From contig JAPPGM010000113.1 in NCBI GenBank assembly GCA_028874995.1, forward strand, positions 1 through 35,742: a stretch of 35,742 nt of DNA, written 5' to 3'. A program made the position numbers and the translations under genes. Below, one piece after another: positions 1 to 6,803 of this stretch (positions within the stretch are counted from its first letter, which is position 1; every line of letters begins with the position of its first letter). Source of the stretch: Gemmatimonadota bacterium. Its GTDB lineage: Bacteria > Gemmatimonadota > Gemmatimonadetes > Longimicrobiales > Gaopeijiaceae. The notes beneath the pieces are model-generated. The model was given only the letters and a program-made list of their open reading frames with translations, was not told where the DNA came from and searched no databases.

Positions 1-2
1 AT

Positions 3-326
3 CAGTACGCAGAACTGTTCAACGAAGGCCGCAACGTGGTGCTCATGGCGATCTCGAACGACTCGCCCGAAGAGGGCGCCTCATGGCTGAAGGACGAGGA
101 CTTCCCCTACCTGTTCGGTTCGGACCCCGGCGGCGGCGCCTTCGCGGCCTTCGGCGGATCGCTCAGGGACAACGGCATGGTGGGCAGCCGGGCCGTGATC
201 GTGATAGGGCCCGATGGCCGCGTGGCCAAGGTGATCCCGCAGTTCCGGCAGACGGATCCGACCGCCTACGACGAGTTGGCCGCCGTGATCGACGAGGTGA
301 CGCCGGAGCCGGACGAGGGGTCCTGA
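3..326 (+). CDS. Redoxin (AhpC/TSA-like) protein, 5' truncated
   Basis: The reading frame is open from the window edge (codons from base 3: Q-Y-A-E-L-F-N) to a TGA at 324-326, so this is the C-terminal part of a longer protein. The residues NVVLMAISNDS, then a short helix, then SRAVIVIGPDGRVAKVIPQF match the later strands of the thioredoxin-like fold of peroxiredoxin/redoxin proteins ('V-x-V-I-G-P-D-G-x-V'). The catalytic Cys region would lie left of the window and cannot be checked. Its last 61 bases overlap the 3' end of the opposite-strand thioredoxin gene, so the two are convergent. Family assignment is moderate; a TlpA/bacterioferritin-comigratory-type protein is the alternative. Confidence 0.6.
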   Translation, partial: QYAELFNEGRNVVLMAISNDSPEEGASWLKDEDFPYLFGSDPGGGAFAAFGGSLRDNGMVGSRAVIVIGPDGRVAKVIPQFRQTDPTAYDELAAVIDEVTPEPDEGS

Positions 327-892
327 AGGAGCGTCTCCACCGCCTTCACCAATTCCTGCTTCGGCCCCACGCCGGTCGACACCACCCGCCCCTCCCCATC
401 CACCAGCACCACGATCGAGGTCGTGAGGGCCTTGTACGCTCTCACGGCCTCGCCGCTTGCATCATAGACGTAGTCGTACCCCGGCGCGTGCCGCTCCACA
501 TGACGGCGCACCCTGCGGCGTGACTGGGAGACCGCCACGGCCACCGCCACCACCGCCACCTCTTCCCCGAACCGCTCCTGCACACGGTCGATCTCCGGCT
601 GGAGCGCCTCGCACTGCTCGCACCACGACGCCCAGAACTCGATCAGCGCGGGACGCCCGCCGATGACCTCGAGCAGGGAGACCTGGTTGCCCTCCATGTC
701 CTCCACCTGGGCGTCGGGCGCCGGCGTGCCGGCGGGGAGGCCCAATCCGTCTTCCGGCTCCTGGGCGGTGATGGTGGCAGGGGCGGCGAGGGCCAGAGCG
801 AGTGCGAAACACGCTGCGGTGGGCGCGAGGGCCACGACGACGGCGAGCCGCGCGGCGGTGGACGTGCCGGCCAGAGGTCGCTTGGTGTTCAC
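266..892 (-). CDS. Secreted TlpA-like thioredoxin
   Basis: Predicted periplasmic thiol-disulfide oxidoreductase of about 208 residues. I chose the GTG at 892 because GGGAGGA lies eight bases upstream; a GTG at 946 would add 18 residues without a good ribosome site. A long hydrophobic signal segment (residues about 15-42) ends at A-x-A-Q. The thioredoxin domain follows, with the active-site motif W-C-E-Q-C (Cys91, Cys94) and the later strand 'SIVVLVDGEGRVVSTGVG'. The usual cis-Pro before the later strand is replaced by 'TTSIVV', which is odd for the family. It is the last gene of module A; TlpA-type proteins usually receive electrons from a DsbD/CcdA-type membrane protein, and one is encoded in the neighbouring module. 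The 3' end overlaps the convergent redoxin gene. Confidence 0.85.
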   Translation of the reverse strand: MNTKRPLAGTSTAARLAVVVALAPTAACFALALALAAPATITAQEPEDGLGLPAGTPAPDAQVEDMEGNQVSLLEVIGGRPALIEFWASWCEQCEALQPEIDRVQERFGEEVAVVAVAVAVSQSRRRVRRHVERHAPGYDYVYDASGEAVRAYKALTTSIVVLVDGEGRVVSTGVGPKQELVKAVETLLQDPSSGSGVTSSITAANSS

Positions 893-946
893 GGCTGAAG
901 TCCTCCCGACAGGTGCGTCGTGTCGACCGGATGGTCGGACGATCAC

Positions 947-967
947 CTACATGTTATACCCCGCGTG
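947..967 (-). pseudogene. Remnant of a dsbD-like 3' end (deletion scar)
   Basis: Directly after the stop of the module-A Cys-rich protein, the minus strand reads His-Ala-Gly-Tyr-Asn-Met-stop. The intact DsbD-like gene of module B ends Gln-Ala-Gly-Tyr-Asn-Leu-stop (3083-3103). The two 21-base stretches match at 19 positions. Since the gene order in module B is OMP, Cys-rich protein, DsbD-like, this is best read as what is left after nearly the whole dsbD copy was deleted from module A. Confidence 0.7.
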
Positions 968-2059
968 CTACTTGCCGCCACGCCGCACGGCCTTGCGGCC
1001 GGTGCTGCCCTTGCAGGAGGAGGATTTGCCCCCGCTGCTGCAGCCGGAGGAAGTGGTGGTGGACTCGGGCTTGCGGTAACCCTTGCCCGCGATGACCTGA
1101 CCGGGCCTGCCGCCGCTCCTGGCGGGCGGATTGGGGTCGCCGGTGACCACGCGGGTGCTACCGGTCGGACGGACAGGACGATGCTCCTCAATGACGACTA
1201 CGGTGGTACCCGGGTGCCCAAGGCCGTGGTGATGCCAATCTATCCGCCCGTACCTGCGGTACCCGTCGGCGTCATCCGTTTCCTCCTTCAAGGCGAAGTG
1301 CTCCGCGAACGAGAGCTCGACCACCATGTCGATCACGGCCGTCGCCACACCGGCGTCGTCCAGCCGGATCAGATCCTCCACGGTCAGACCCTCGAACCGG
1401 GGCGCGACCTCGGCGAGCCATCCCGTCACCGCGTCGACATCGACGTTGCGCGAGGCGTCGATCACGTCGCCGATGGTGATGGCGGATGTCGGGGACGTGA
1501 TGCCACCCTGCACCGCGAAGGGGCTGGGGCGGGCGACCGGGATGTCCAGCTCCAGCCCGCTCAGCAGGCTTTGGCTCGTGCGCCGGTATCGCTTCGACCA
1601 TGCGGTGGTCGCGCCGTTCGCCTCGATGGCCCGGACGTCGATCCATTCGTCCGGAGTGGGCATGGAGATGATTCCGGTGCTCCGCCGGGGGGCTTCACCC
1701 TCGCAGGTCGCCAGGGACGCGGTGTATAGACGGCGCCGGTCCTCTGAGAAACGGGCGGACTCGGTGCCCCAACATCCATCCCGCTCGAATTCGTGTGTGC
1801 CGCCGTCCGCCACCAGCGGCTCGCTGAACTCAATCTCGCCATCGATGATGGTCAGCATTTCCACATCCTGCCCCTCGGCAATCAGGCACAGCACACCCTG
1901 GCCCTCCTCCTCGGCGGCCATCGACAGCCAGCACCCGAGAAAGGGCTGCCAGCCGGCGCGCAGTCCCTGCTCCTGCGCCTGTGCCGGGCTGTGGAGGGCG
2001 ATGGTGGCCACTGCAGCCAGGCCGATGAGCAAGCCGATTGCTGCTCTCTTCGTATTCAT
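968..2059 (-). CDS. Secreted Cys-rich protein A, module A (unknown function)
   Basis: About 363 residues with a Sec signal peptide ending A-Q-A-Q near residue 29. The start is the ATG at 2059, with GGAG five bases upstream; it is the exact counterpart of the paralogue's start. The N-terminal domain (residues about 36-190) has four cysteines (43, 58, 96, 119) at positions matching the paralogue at 3864-4967, starting with a 'W-Q-P-F-L-G-C-W' motif. A helical segment (about 210-275) contains 'ITIGDVIDASRNVD' and 'AGVATAVIDMVVELSF'. The C-terminal tail is His/Pro, then Gly/Ser/Lys-rich with two extra cysteines, ending R-R-G-G-K. No enzymatic motif is recognised. It follows OMP-A, so a cell-envelope role is likely. 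Confidence 0.8.
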   Translation of the reverse strand: MNTKRAAIGLLIGLAAVATIALHSPAQAQEQGLRAGWQPFLGCWLSMAAEEEGQGVLCLIAEGQDVEMLTIIDGEIEFSEPLVADGGTHEFERDGCWGTESARFSEDRRRLYTASLATCEGEAPRRSTGIISMPTPDEWIDVRAIEANGATTAWSKRYRRTSQSLLSGLELDIPVARPSPFAVQGGITSPTSAITIGDVIDASRNVDVDAVTGWLAEVAPRFEGLTVEDLIRLDDAGVATAVIDMVVELSFAEHFALKEETDDADGYRRYGRIDWHHHGLGHPGTTVVVIEEHRPVRPTGSTRVVTGDPNPPARSGGRPGQVIAGKGYRKPESTTTSSGCSSGGKSSSCKGSTGRKAVRRGGK

Positions 2060-2079
2060 GATCGCTCCGTCCATTCTTG

Positions 2080-2886
2080 TCATCGCCAAATCCTCAAGCC
2101 GACCCCGAGGCTCACGTTCAAGCCCGAGAGGTCGAGCTTGGGGAAACCGATGAAGTCGGAGTATCCGCTATCCCTTACCTCGAAGGGGCCTTTCGCGAAG
2201 CCATAGCGTGCTTCCCCGGTCAGCATCAGGCGCCCGCTGATATTGATGTCCATTCCGGTGAACAGGTGCACGGTCGGTGCCCTCTCCTCCGACCAGAAAT
2301 CCTCGTAGAAGATTTCTAACGACTCGTAATCGACGAACTCGCCATACTGGTCGAAACTGTACCAGACCATCCCACCGGCGATTCCCACAAACGGATTGAA
2401 GGTGCGGGGCACCCAGACGTGACTGCCGATCGTCCGGCCCCTGGGCTTCAGGTAGGCCTTGATGCCGGCGGTGAGCGGCGTGGTGGTGAAATTGGTGGTC
2501 TGGGTGATGGGCAGGCCGTCGTCGCCCTCCCAACCGCGGAACTCGGACAGAACTGAAGTGGGACTGTGCCCGAGCGCTACGACCAGGTCGATACGCTCCG
2601 ATCCCCGGATTCCCAGTTCGGCCATGATGTGGGAGCCCGCGAAATCGCGGTTCCCCACCGTCAAGTGCTGTTTGGTGAAGTCCCACAGGCTTTGAGTGTC
2701 GCCGCCTCCTCCAAGCCGTGGCACGCTGTATCCCCCCCTGACCACGACGGTGAACTGCGGCGTGCCGAGAAGAAACTCGCGCGCCTGGCCGTTGAGTTCC
2801 GCAGCGCCTACCGGTGCCAGCACGGCGAGGACGGGGATGATCCGGAGGGCCCGCATCGTCTTGAACTTACTGATTTGGCTGAACAT
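2080..2886 (-). CDS. Outer-membrane beta-barrel-like protein OMP-A
   Basis: About 268 residues. The start at 2886 has GGAGG seven bases upstream; an open frame continues further upstream but runs through the promoter region. A signal peptide (residues about 10-33) is followed by alternating hydrophobic/polar strands typical of small outer-membrane barrels ('FTVVVRGGYSVPR', 'GIKAYLKPRGR', 'FVGIAGGMVWYSF', 'LMLTGEARYGFAKGPF', 'LNVSLGVGLRIWR'). Much of the length matches OMP-B (5034-5834). It ends in W-R rather than the aromatic C-terminal residue usual for BAM substrates, unlike OMP-B, which ends in Phe. It is the first gene behind a sigma-54-type promoter. Specific function unknown. Confidence 0.82.
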   Translation of the reverse strand: MFSQISKFKTMRALRIIPVLAVLAPVGAAELNGQAREFLLGTPQFTVVVRGGYSVPRLGGGGDTQSLWDFTKQHLTVGNRDFAGSHIMAELGIRGSERIDLVVALGHSPTSVLSEFRGWEGDDGLPITQTTNFTTTPLTAGIKAYLKPRGRTIGSHVWVPRTFNPFVGIAGGMVWYSFDQYGEFVDYESLEIFYEDFWSEERAPTVHLFTGMDINISGRLMLTGEARYGFAKGPFEVRDSGYSDFIGFPKLDLSGLNVSLGVGLRIWR

Positions 2887-2923
2887 GTTCGGCCTCCTTC
2901 CTGCGGTTTGAAGAACATGATCA

Positions 2924-2937
2924 GCAAGACCCGTGCC
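2924..2937 (-). promoter_or_regulatory. Sigma-54 (RpoN) promoter of module A
   Basis: On the minus strand the site reads GGCACGGGTCTTGC, fitting the -24/-12 consensus TGGCACG-N4-TTGC with exactly ten bases between the GG and GC dinucleotides. Transcription would start near 2912, about 26 bases before the OMP-A start codon. The same 14 bases occur at the same distance upstream of OMP-B. Confidence 0.75.
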
Positions 2938-3024
2938 GCATTGGATTTCGGTGCGGAAGTGGAGGATTGGTAAGCACTTCCCGGGCTCGGGGGCCCGGCA
3001 AAGGTGCACATCGGGGGAGGCGGA

Positions 3025-3052
3025 GTCACCGAAGGGTGACAGGCGCGTCACC
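3025..3052. promoter_or_regulatory. Putative enhancer site of module A
   Basis: GTCACC-N4-GGTGAC (3025-3040), a perfect six-base inverted repeat, is followed after six bases by a third GTCACC (3047-3052). The same three half-sites with identical spacing lie upstream of OMP-B. The site is 87 bases upstream of the sigma-54 element, the usual distance for a bacterial enhancer-binding protein. Confidence 0.65.
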
Positions 3053-3082
3053 TCTCAGGGGCAAGCACCGGGTGCGTGGGAC

Positions 3083-3877
3083 CTACAGGTTATACCCCGC
3101 CTGAACGAAATAATACTGCGCGACCCCCAGCATGATCACCGCGGCCACGCGCTTGACCGCCACCATCCACTTCCCCGACTTCGGCAGCCGCGAAATCGTC
3201 CCCGAGAAGAGCCCGACCGCCACCAGCAGCGCGGTCATCCCGATGGAGAAGACGAAGAGGTAGACGAATCCCATGAAGCCCGCCCGCGTGGCGGCCACCC
3301 ACGCCAGCACGGCCGCGAAGGCGGGCGCCCCGCACGGCGCGGCCACCACCCCCGACGTGGCCCCCAGAACGAAGACGGCCCCGTACGAACCTCCCTCGCG
3401 ACCGCCCGCCCACGCCATGAGACGCTGCGGCACCCGCACCGGGATCACGTCGAACATGGCCAGCGCGAAGACCAGCAGCAGGTTGCCGATCGCCAGCAGC
3501 GCCCACGGGCTCGCGCTCACCGTGCCGAAGAGCGTGCCCGTGAGACCCGCCACCAGCCCGAGCACGGCGTAGAGCAGCGCCATGCCCGTGACGTAGGTCA
3601 TGGTGAGTCCGAGCGTGCGGGTCCACGGCTGCCTGTCACGCGCCGTCCCCGAGATCACCGAGGCGGTGATGGGGATCATGGGGTAGACGCAGGGAGTCAG
3701 GCTGGTCGCGACGCCGGCTCCGAAGAGGACGGCCAGCGCCAGCAACGGACTGGAGGCAAGTGTCTCGGAGAGCCCGCCGGCCGTTTCCTGTACGAACGAA
3801 AGCATGGCCGGGGCGGGCGGGAGGTCGCCGGCCCCGGCCATGAGTGTTGAGAACGTGGAGGTGCTACTTGCCGCCAC
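3083..3877 (-). CDS. DsbD/CcdA-like transmembrane thiol reductase
   Basis: About 264 residues, nearly all hydrophobic, matching the transmembrane domain of DsbD/CcdA, which carries electrons from cytoplasmic thioredoxin across the inner membrane to periplasmic thiol proteins. The two catalytic cysteines sit in the expected Pro-flanked motifs: 'L-T-P-C-V-Y-P-M' (Cys63) and 'A-A-P-C-G-A-P' (Cys182). About six to eight helices are visible. The periplasmic alpha and gamma domains of full DsbD are absent. The start is uncertain: the GTG at 3877 overlaps the upstream gene by 14 bases (translational coupling), while the ATG at 3841 is the alternative; neither has a clear ribosome site. Third gene of module B and the likely partner of the TlpA-like protein. 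Confidence 0.88.
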   Translation of the reverse strand: MAASSTSTFSTLMAGAGDLPPAPAMLSFVQETAGGLSETLASSPLLALAVLFGAGVATSLTPCVYPMIPITASVISGTARDRQPWTRTLGLTMTYVTGMALLYAVLGLVAGLTGTLFGTVSASPWALLAIGNLLLVFALAMFDVIPVRVPQRLMAWAGGREGGSYGAVFVLGATSGVVAAPCGAPAFAAVLAWVAATRAGFMGFVYLFVFSIGMTALLVAVGLFSGTISRLPKSGKWMVAVKRVAAVIMLGVAQYYFVQAGYNL

Positions 3878-4967
3878 GCCGGACGGCCGTGCGGCCGGTG
3901 CTGGTCCTGCCGGACGCCTTCCCGGTGCTGCTGCCCGACGAAGAGCCGGAATAGCCCGAGCCCGAGGATGCGGAGCCTCCGGGACGCCGGTAGCCCCTGC
4001 CCGCGACGGCCTGACCGCCGCCGCCCCCCGGAATACGGTTCACGGAGACCACGACGGGCGTGTAGTAGCCCGGATACCACCTGCGATAGCCCAAACCCCA
4101 GCCGTAGCGACCGTAACCGTAGCCGTAGCCGTAGTAGGAGCCGTAGTAGTACGGATCCGCCCACGGGTACAGGTAACCGCTGCGGGTGTTCGATTCCTCA
4201 TTGAGGGCGAAGTGCTCGGGGAACGAGACCGCGACCACCACGTCGATCACGGCAGTGGCCACGCCAGCCTCCTCCATCCGGAGCAGGTCCTCGGCGCGCA
4301 GGCCCTCGAACTGCTGCTCGACCACGGCAAGCCATCCCTTGACCGCGTCCGTATCCACGTTTCGCGAGGCGTCGATCACGTCGTCGATGGTGATTGCAGA
4401 CGTTGCGTAGCTGATGCCGCCACGCAGAGCGAAGGGGTTGGGACGGGCGACCGGATCAGCCAGCCCCAACTGGGTCAGCACACTGTGGCTCGTGCGCTGG
4501 TACCGCTGCGACCAGACGGCGGTCGCGCCGTTCGTCTCGATAGCCCGGACATCCACCCATTCGTCCAGCGTGGGCATGGAGATGATGCCGGTGCTGCGCC
4601 GGGAGGCTTCGCCGTCGCAGGTGACCAGGGACGCGGTATAGAGCCGCCGCCGGTCCTCGGAGAAGCGGGCGGATTCCGTACCCTGGCAGTTGTCCCGTTG
4701 GAATTCGTGCGTGCCCCCGTCCGCCACGAGGGGCTCATTGAATGCCACCTCGCCGTCGACGATGGTCAGCATCTCCACGTCCCGGCCGTCAGCGACGAGG
4801 CACAGGATCCCCTGGTCCTCTTCGGTTTCCATGGCCTGCCAGCACCCCAGATAGGGCTGCCAACCGGCTCGGAGGTCACCCTCCTGCGCCCCTACCGGAC
4901 TGTGCATCGAGATGGCGGCCACAGCCAGGCCGGCGAGCAAAGCGGTTCCCGTTCTCTTCGTACTCAT
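3864..4967 (-). CDS. Secreted Cys-rich protein B, module B (unknown function)
   Basis: About 367 residues, paralogous to the protein at 968-2059. The start at 4967 has GGAGGGAG just upstream. A signal peptide ends near residue 28 (V-G-A-Q). The N-terminal domain has four cysteines (42, 56, 94, 117) matching the paralogue, with 'W-Q-P-Y-L-G-C-W', then a helical part with 'ITIDDVIDASRNVD'. The tail differs sharply: a Tyr/Gly-rich run at about residues 268-300, then Gly/Ser-rich sequence ending R-R-G-G-K. Low-complexity Tyr/Gly tails occur in adhesive or surface-layer proteins, but that role is a guess here. It lies 66 bases after OMP-B and overlaps the DsbD-like gene. Confidence 0.8.
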   Translation of the reverse strand: MSTKRTGTALLAGLAVAAISMHSPVGAQEGDLRAGWQPYLGCWQAMETEEDQGILCLVADGRDVEMLTIVDGEVAFNEPLVADGGTHEFQRDNCQGTESARFSEDRRRLYTASLVTCDGEASRRSTGIISMPTLDEWVDVRAIETNGATAVWSQRYQRTSHSVLTQLGLADPVARPNPFALRGGISYATSAITIDDVIDASRNVDTDAVKGWLAVVEQQFEGLRAEDLLRMEEAGVATAVIDVVVAVSFPEHFALNEESNTRSGYLYPWADPYYYGSYYGYGYGYGRYGWGLGYRRWYPGYYTPVVVSVNRIPGGGGGQAVAGRGYRRPGGSASSGSGYSGSSSGSSTGKASGRTSTGRTAVRRGGK

Positions 4968-5033
4968 GATCGCTCCCTCCGCGTTGAGCATCTTTCTGTT
5001 GCGTCGATCCTTGTTCGTCATCGTCTGTTTGCC

Positions 5034-5834
5034 CTAGAACCTGAAGCTGACCCCGGCGCTGACGTTCAGCCCCGCCAGGTCCAGGTCGGGGAATCCCGCG
5101 AAATCGGTATAGCCGAGATAGTCCTGCTGGATGGGACCCTTGGCGAATCCGTACCGTGCTTCTCCGGTGAGCATCATCCGTCGGCTGATGCCCACATCCA
5201 CTCCGGTGAAGAACTGCACGATCGGCCCCCGCTCGACCGTTCGGAGATTCGTGATGAAGATGTCGAGCGTCTCGTAGTCCACGAATTCGCCGTATTGCTC
5301 GAAGCGGTACCAGACCATCCCGCCCGCGATCCCGGCAAAGGCATTGAAGTTGCGGGGCACCCAGGCGAAACTGCCGATCGACCGCCCCCGCGGCATCAGG
5401 TAGGCCTTGACCCCGAGCGTGAGCGGCGTCGTGGTGAATTCGGTGGTCTGTACGATGGGCAGGCCGTCGTCTCCGATGTATTCGCGGAACTCGGACTGCG
5501 TGGACGAGGCGCTGTACCCCATACCGAGGACGAGGTCGAGGCGCTCCGTCGCCCGCACGCCGACATCGGCCGCGAGGTAGGGTCCGGCGAAATCGGCGGT
5601 CTCCACCGTCAAGTGCTTGCGCGTGAAGTCCCAGATACTCTCCGTGACATCGCCACTCCCCGCCCGCGGCATGCTGTATCCCCCTCTGAGCGAAACGGAC
5701 ACCTGCGGCGTCCGGAGGAGGAAGTCGCGCTCCTGGGCGTCGAGTTCCGGGGCACTCACCGGCGCCAGCAACGCAAGGCCGGGAATGATCCGGAAAGCTC
5801 GCTTCATCTTGCGTCTCCCGATGTGACTGGACAT
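5034..5834 (-). CDS. Outer-membrane beta-barrel-like protein OMP-B
   Basis: 266 residues. The ATG at 5834 has AGGAG eight bases upstream. A basic N-terminus and hydrophobic segment (residues about 9-33) are followed by amphipathic strands and a typical barrel-closing end, 'NVSAGVSFRF', with terminal Phe. Long stretches match OMP-A (2080-2886), for example 'FAGIAGGMVWYRFEQYGEFVDYE' against its counterpart. It heads module B and is preceded by its own sigma-54 element and enhancer-like site. Ligand or function not recognised. Confidence 0.83.
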   Translation of the reverse strand: MSSHIGRRKMKRAFRIIPGLALLAPVSAPELDAQERDFLLRTPQVSVSLRGGYSMPRAGSGDVTESIWDFTRKHLTVETADFAGPYLAADVGVRATERLDLVLGMGYSASSTQSEFREYIGDDGLPIVQTTEFTTTPLTLGVKAYLMPRGRSIGSFAWVPRNFNAFAGIAGGMVWYRFEQYGEFVDYETLDIFITNLRTVERGPIVQFFTGVDVGISRRMMLTGEARYGFAKGPIQQDYLGYTDFAGFPDLDLAGLNVSAGVSFRF

Positions 5835-5871
5835 TTCGGTCTCCTAAGCTGGGGTTTGCCGAACATGTTTA

Positions 5872-5885
5872 GCAAGACCCGTGCC
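5872..5885 (-). promoter_or_regulatory. Sigma-54 (RpoN) promoter of module B
   Basis: Minus-strand GGCACGGGTCTTGC, identical to the module A element, with GG-N10-GC spacing. The predicted start near 5860 leaves a leader of about 26 bases before OMP-B, the same as in module A. Confidence 0.75.
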
Positions 5886-5970
5886 GCGTCTGGAAAGGCG
5901 CGCGGACCAGGCGGAATCAGGGGTTTGGGAGGATCGGGAGCCGGAAGCGGCGGCGCCCCGCGGAATCGAA

Positions 5971-5998
5971 GTCACCTCAGGGTGACAGTCGCGTCACC
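5971..5998. promoter_or_regulatory. Putative enhancer site of module B
   Basis: GTCACC-TCAG-GGTGAC (5971-5986) plus a third GTCACC at 5993-5998. Arrangement and spacing are identical to 3025-3052, while the bases between half-sites differ, which suggests selection on the half-sites. It lies 85 bases upstream of the sigma-54 element. Confidence 0.65.
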
Positions 5999-6102
5999 CC
6001 TTTGGGACAGGCGTCGGGCAGGACCGCGGGACGTTCCGGCCGGGCACCCGGGAGGGAGCGGAAGGACAGCGGATGGACCCGCGGGGTGTCGGCCGTCCGC
6101 GC

Positions 6103-6516
6103 CTACGGTTCCGGCAGCACCTCCGCGCCGGTAAGCCCCAACCTACGGTCCGTGGACCAGACCGTGTTGATGTCGTGTTCGCCGATCAGGACCAGGGTGG
6201 ACGCGTCCACGTAGGTCAGCTTCTCATGGCGCAGCCGGTCCGACATGCGACAGACACGGGCGTGGTGGTCCTCGTCGGCGGTGAACATGACCAACCCTTC
6301 GAGGCTCGCGACCATCGAGCCGAACGAACGCGCCGCCTCGTCCCCGTGCTGGTCCAGGAACCAGTTGTACGCCTCCGACCAGACCAGCACCGAGGTGTGC
6401 CACCGGGGATTTGGAGTGGCCGCGAACAGGGCGCGGGCCTGCTCGTGATATCGGTCGCGCCTGCTCATGGCGGCGATGAAGATGCCGGTGTCGAGGAATA
6501 CCCTGGGACCCTTCAT
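6103..6516 (-). CDS. vapC: PIN-domain toxin (VapC-like)
   Basis: 137 residues, the usual VapC size. PIN-domain RNases cleave RNA using acidic residues that bind magnesium or manganese; the expected set is visible as Asp9 ('V-F-L-D-T'), Glu48 ('W-S-E-A'), Asp104 ('Y-V-D-A-S') and Asp123 ('S-T-D-R-R'). Its start codon overlaps the stop of the upstream ribbon-helix-helix gene by four bases, the typical antitoxin-first, coupled arrangement. The target RNA cannot be told from sequence. Confidence 0.9.
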   Translation of the reverse strand: MKGPRVFLDTGIFIAAMSRRDRYHEQARALFAATPNPRWHTSVLVWSEAYNWFLDQHGDEAARSFGSMVASLEGLVMFTADEDHHARVCRMSDRLRHEKLTYVDASTLVLIGEHDINTVWSTDRRLGLTGAEVLPEP

Positions 6517-6740
6517 CGCGTGTCGCGTCCGTAAACGACGTGGTCGACGGTGCTGCTGTCGCGCGGGCGTCCTTCCAGGCTGCCCACATAGGCCATCCAG
6601 GGCTTGTCCTCGGGATACCGTGCCAGCGCCTCGCGCAGCGTGCGACGACAGAAGTCGGTCAGCGACACGCCCTGGCGGCGTGAAACCCTGTCGGCGTGCT
6701 CATACAGGTCGCGGTCCAGCGAGATCCGGATCGGGATCAT
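6513..6740 (-). CDS. Ribbon-helix-helix antitoxin of the PIN toxin
   Basis: 75 residues from the ATG at 6740, which has AAGGAG six bases upstream; a longer open frame (to 6791) lacks this site. The N-terminus 'IPIRISLDRDLYEHADRVS' followed by 'GVSLTDFCRRTLREAL' fits a CopG/MetJ-type ribbon-helix-helix DNA-binding fold: a beta strand, then two helices. The Pro/Trp-containing C-terminal half would wrap the toxin. It overlaps the toxin gene by four bases. Confidence 0.8.
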   Translation of the reverse strand: MIPIRISLDRDLYEHADRVSRRQGVSLTDFCRRTLREALARYPEDKPWMAYVGSLEGRPRDSSTVDHVVYGRDTR

Positions 6741-6769
6741 GTTATCTCCTTGTCCGGGGGTAACATAAC
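6741..6769. promoter_or_regulatory. Possible autoregulatory operator of the PIN toxin pair
   Basis: GTTAT at 6741-6745 and ATAAC at 6765-6769 form a short inverted repeat covering the ribosome site and a TATGTT-like -10 on the minus strand, where an antitoxin operator is expected. The arms are only five bases, so support is weak. Confidence 0.3.
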
Positions 6770-6803
6770 TCCGTGCGGCGACCTTTCCCAAACCGCCCGC
6801 GCG

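Noticed and set aside
3804-6134. 776-residue plus-strand open frame across module B
   Set aside because: Antisense to OMP-B and Cys-rich protein B, both with signal peptides, ribosome sites and a paralogous copy; the plus frame has no domain and reads through promoter DNA.
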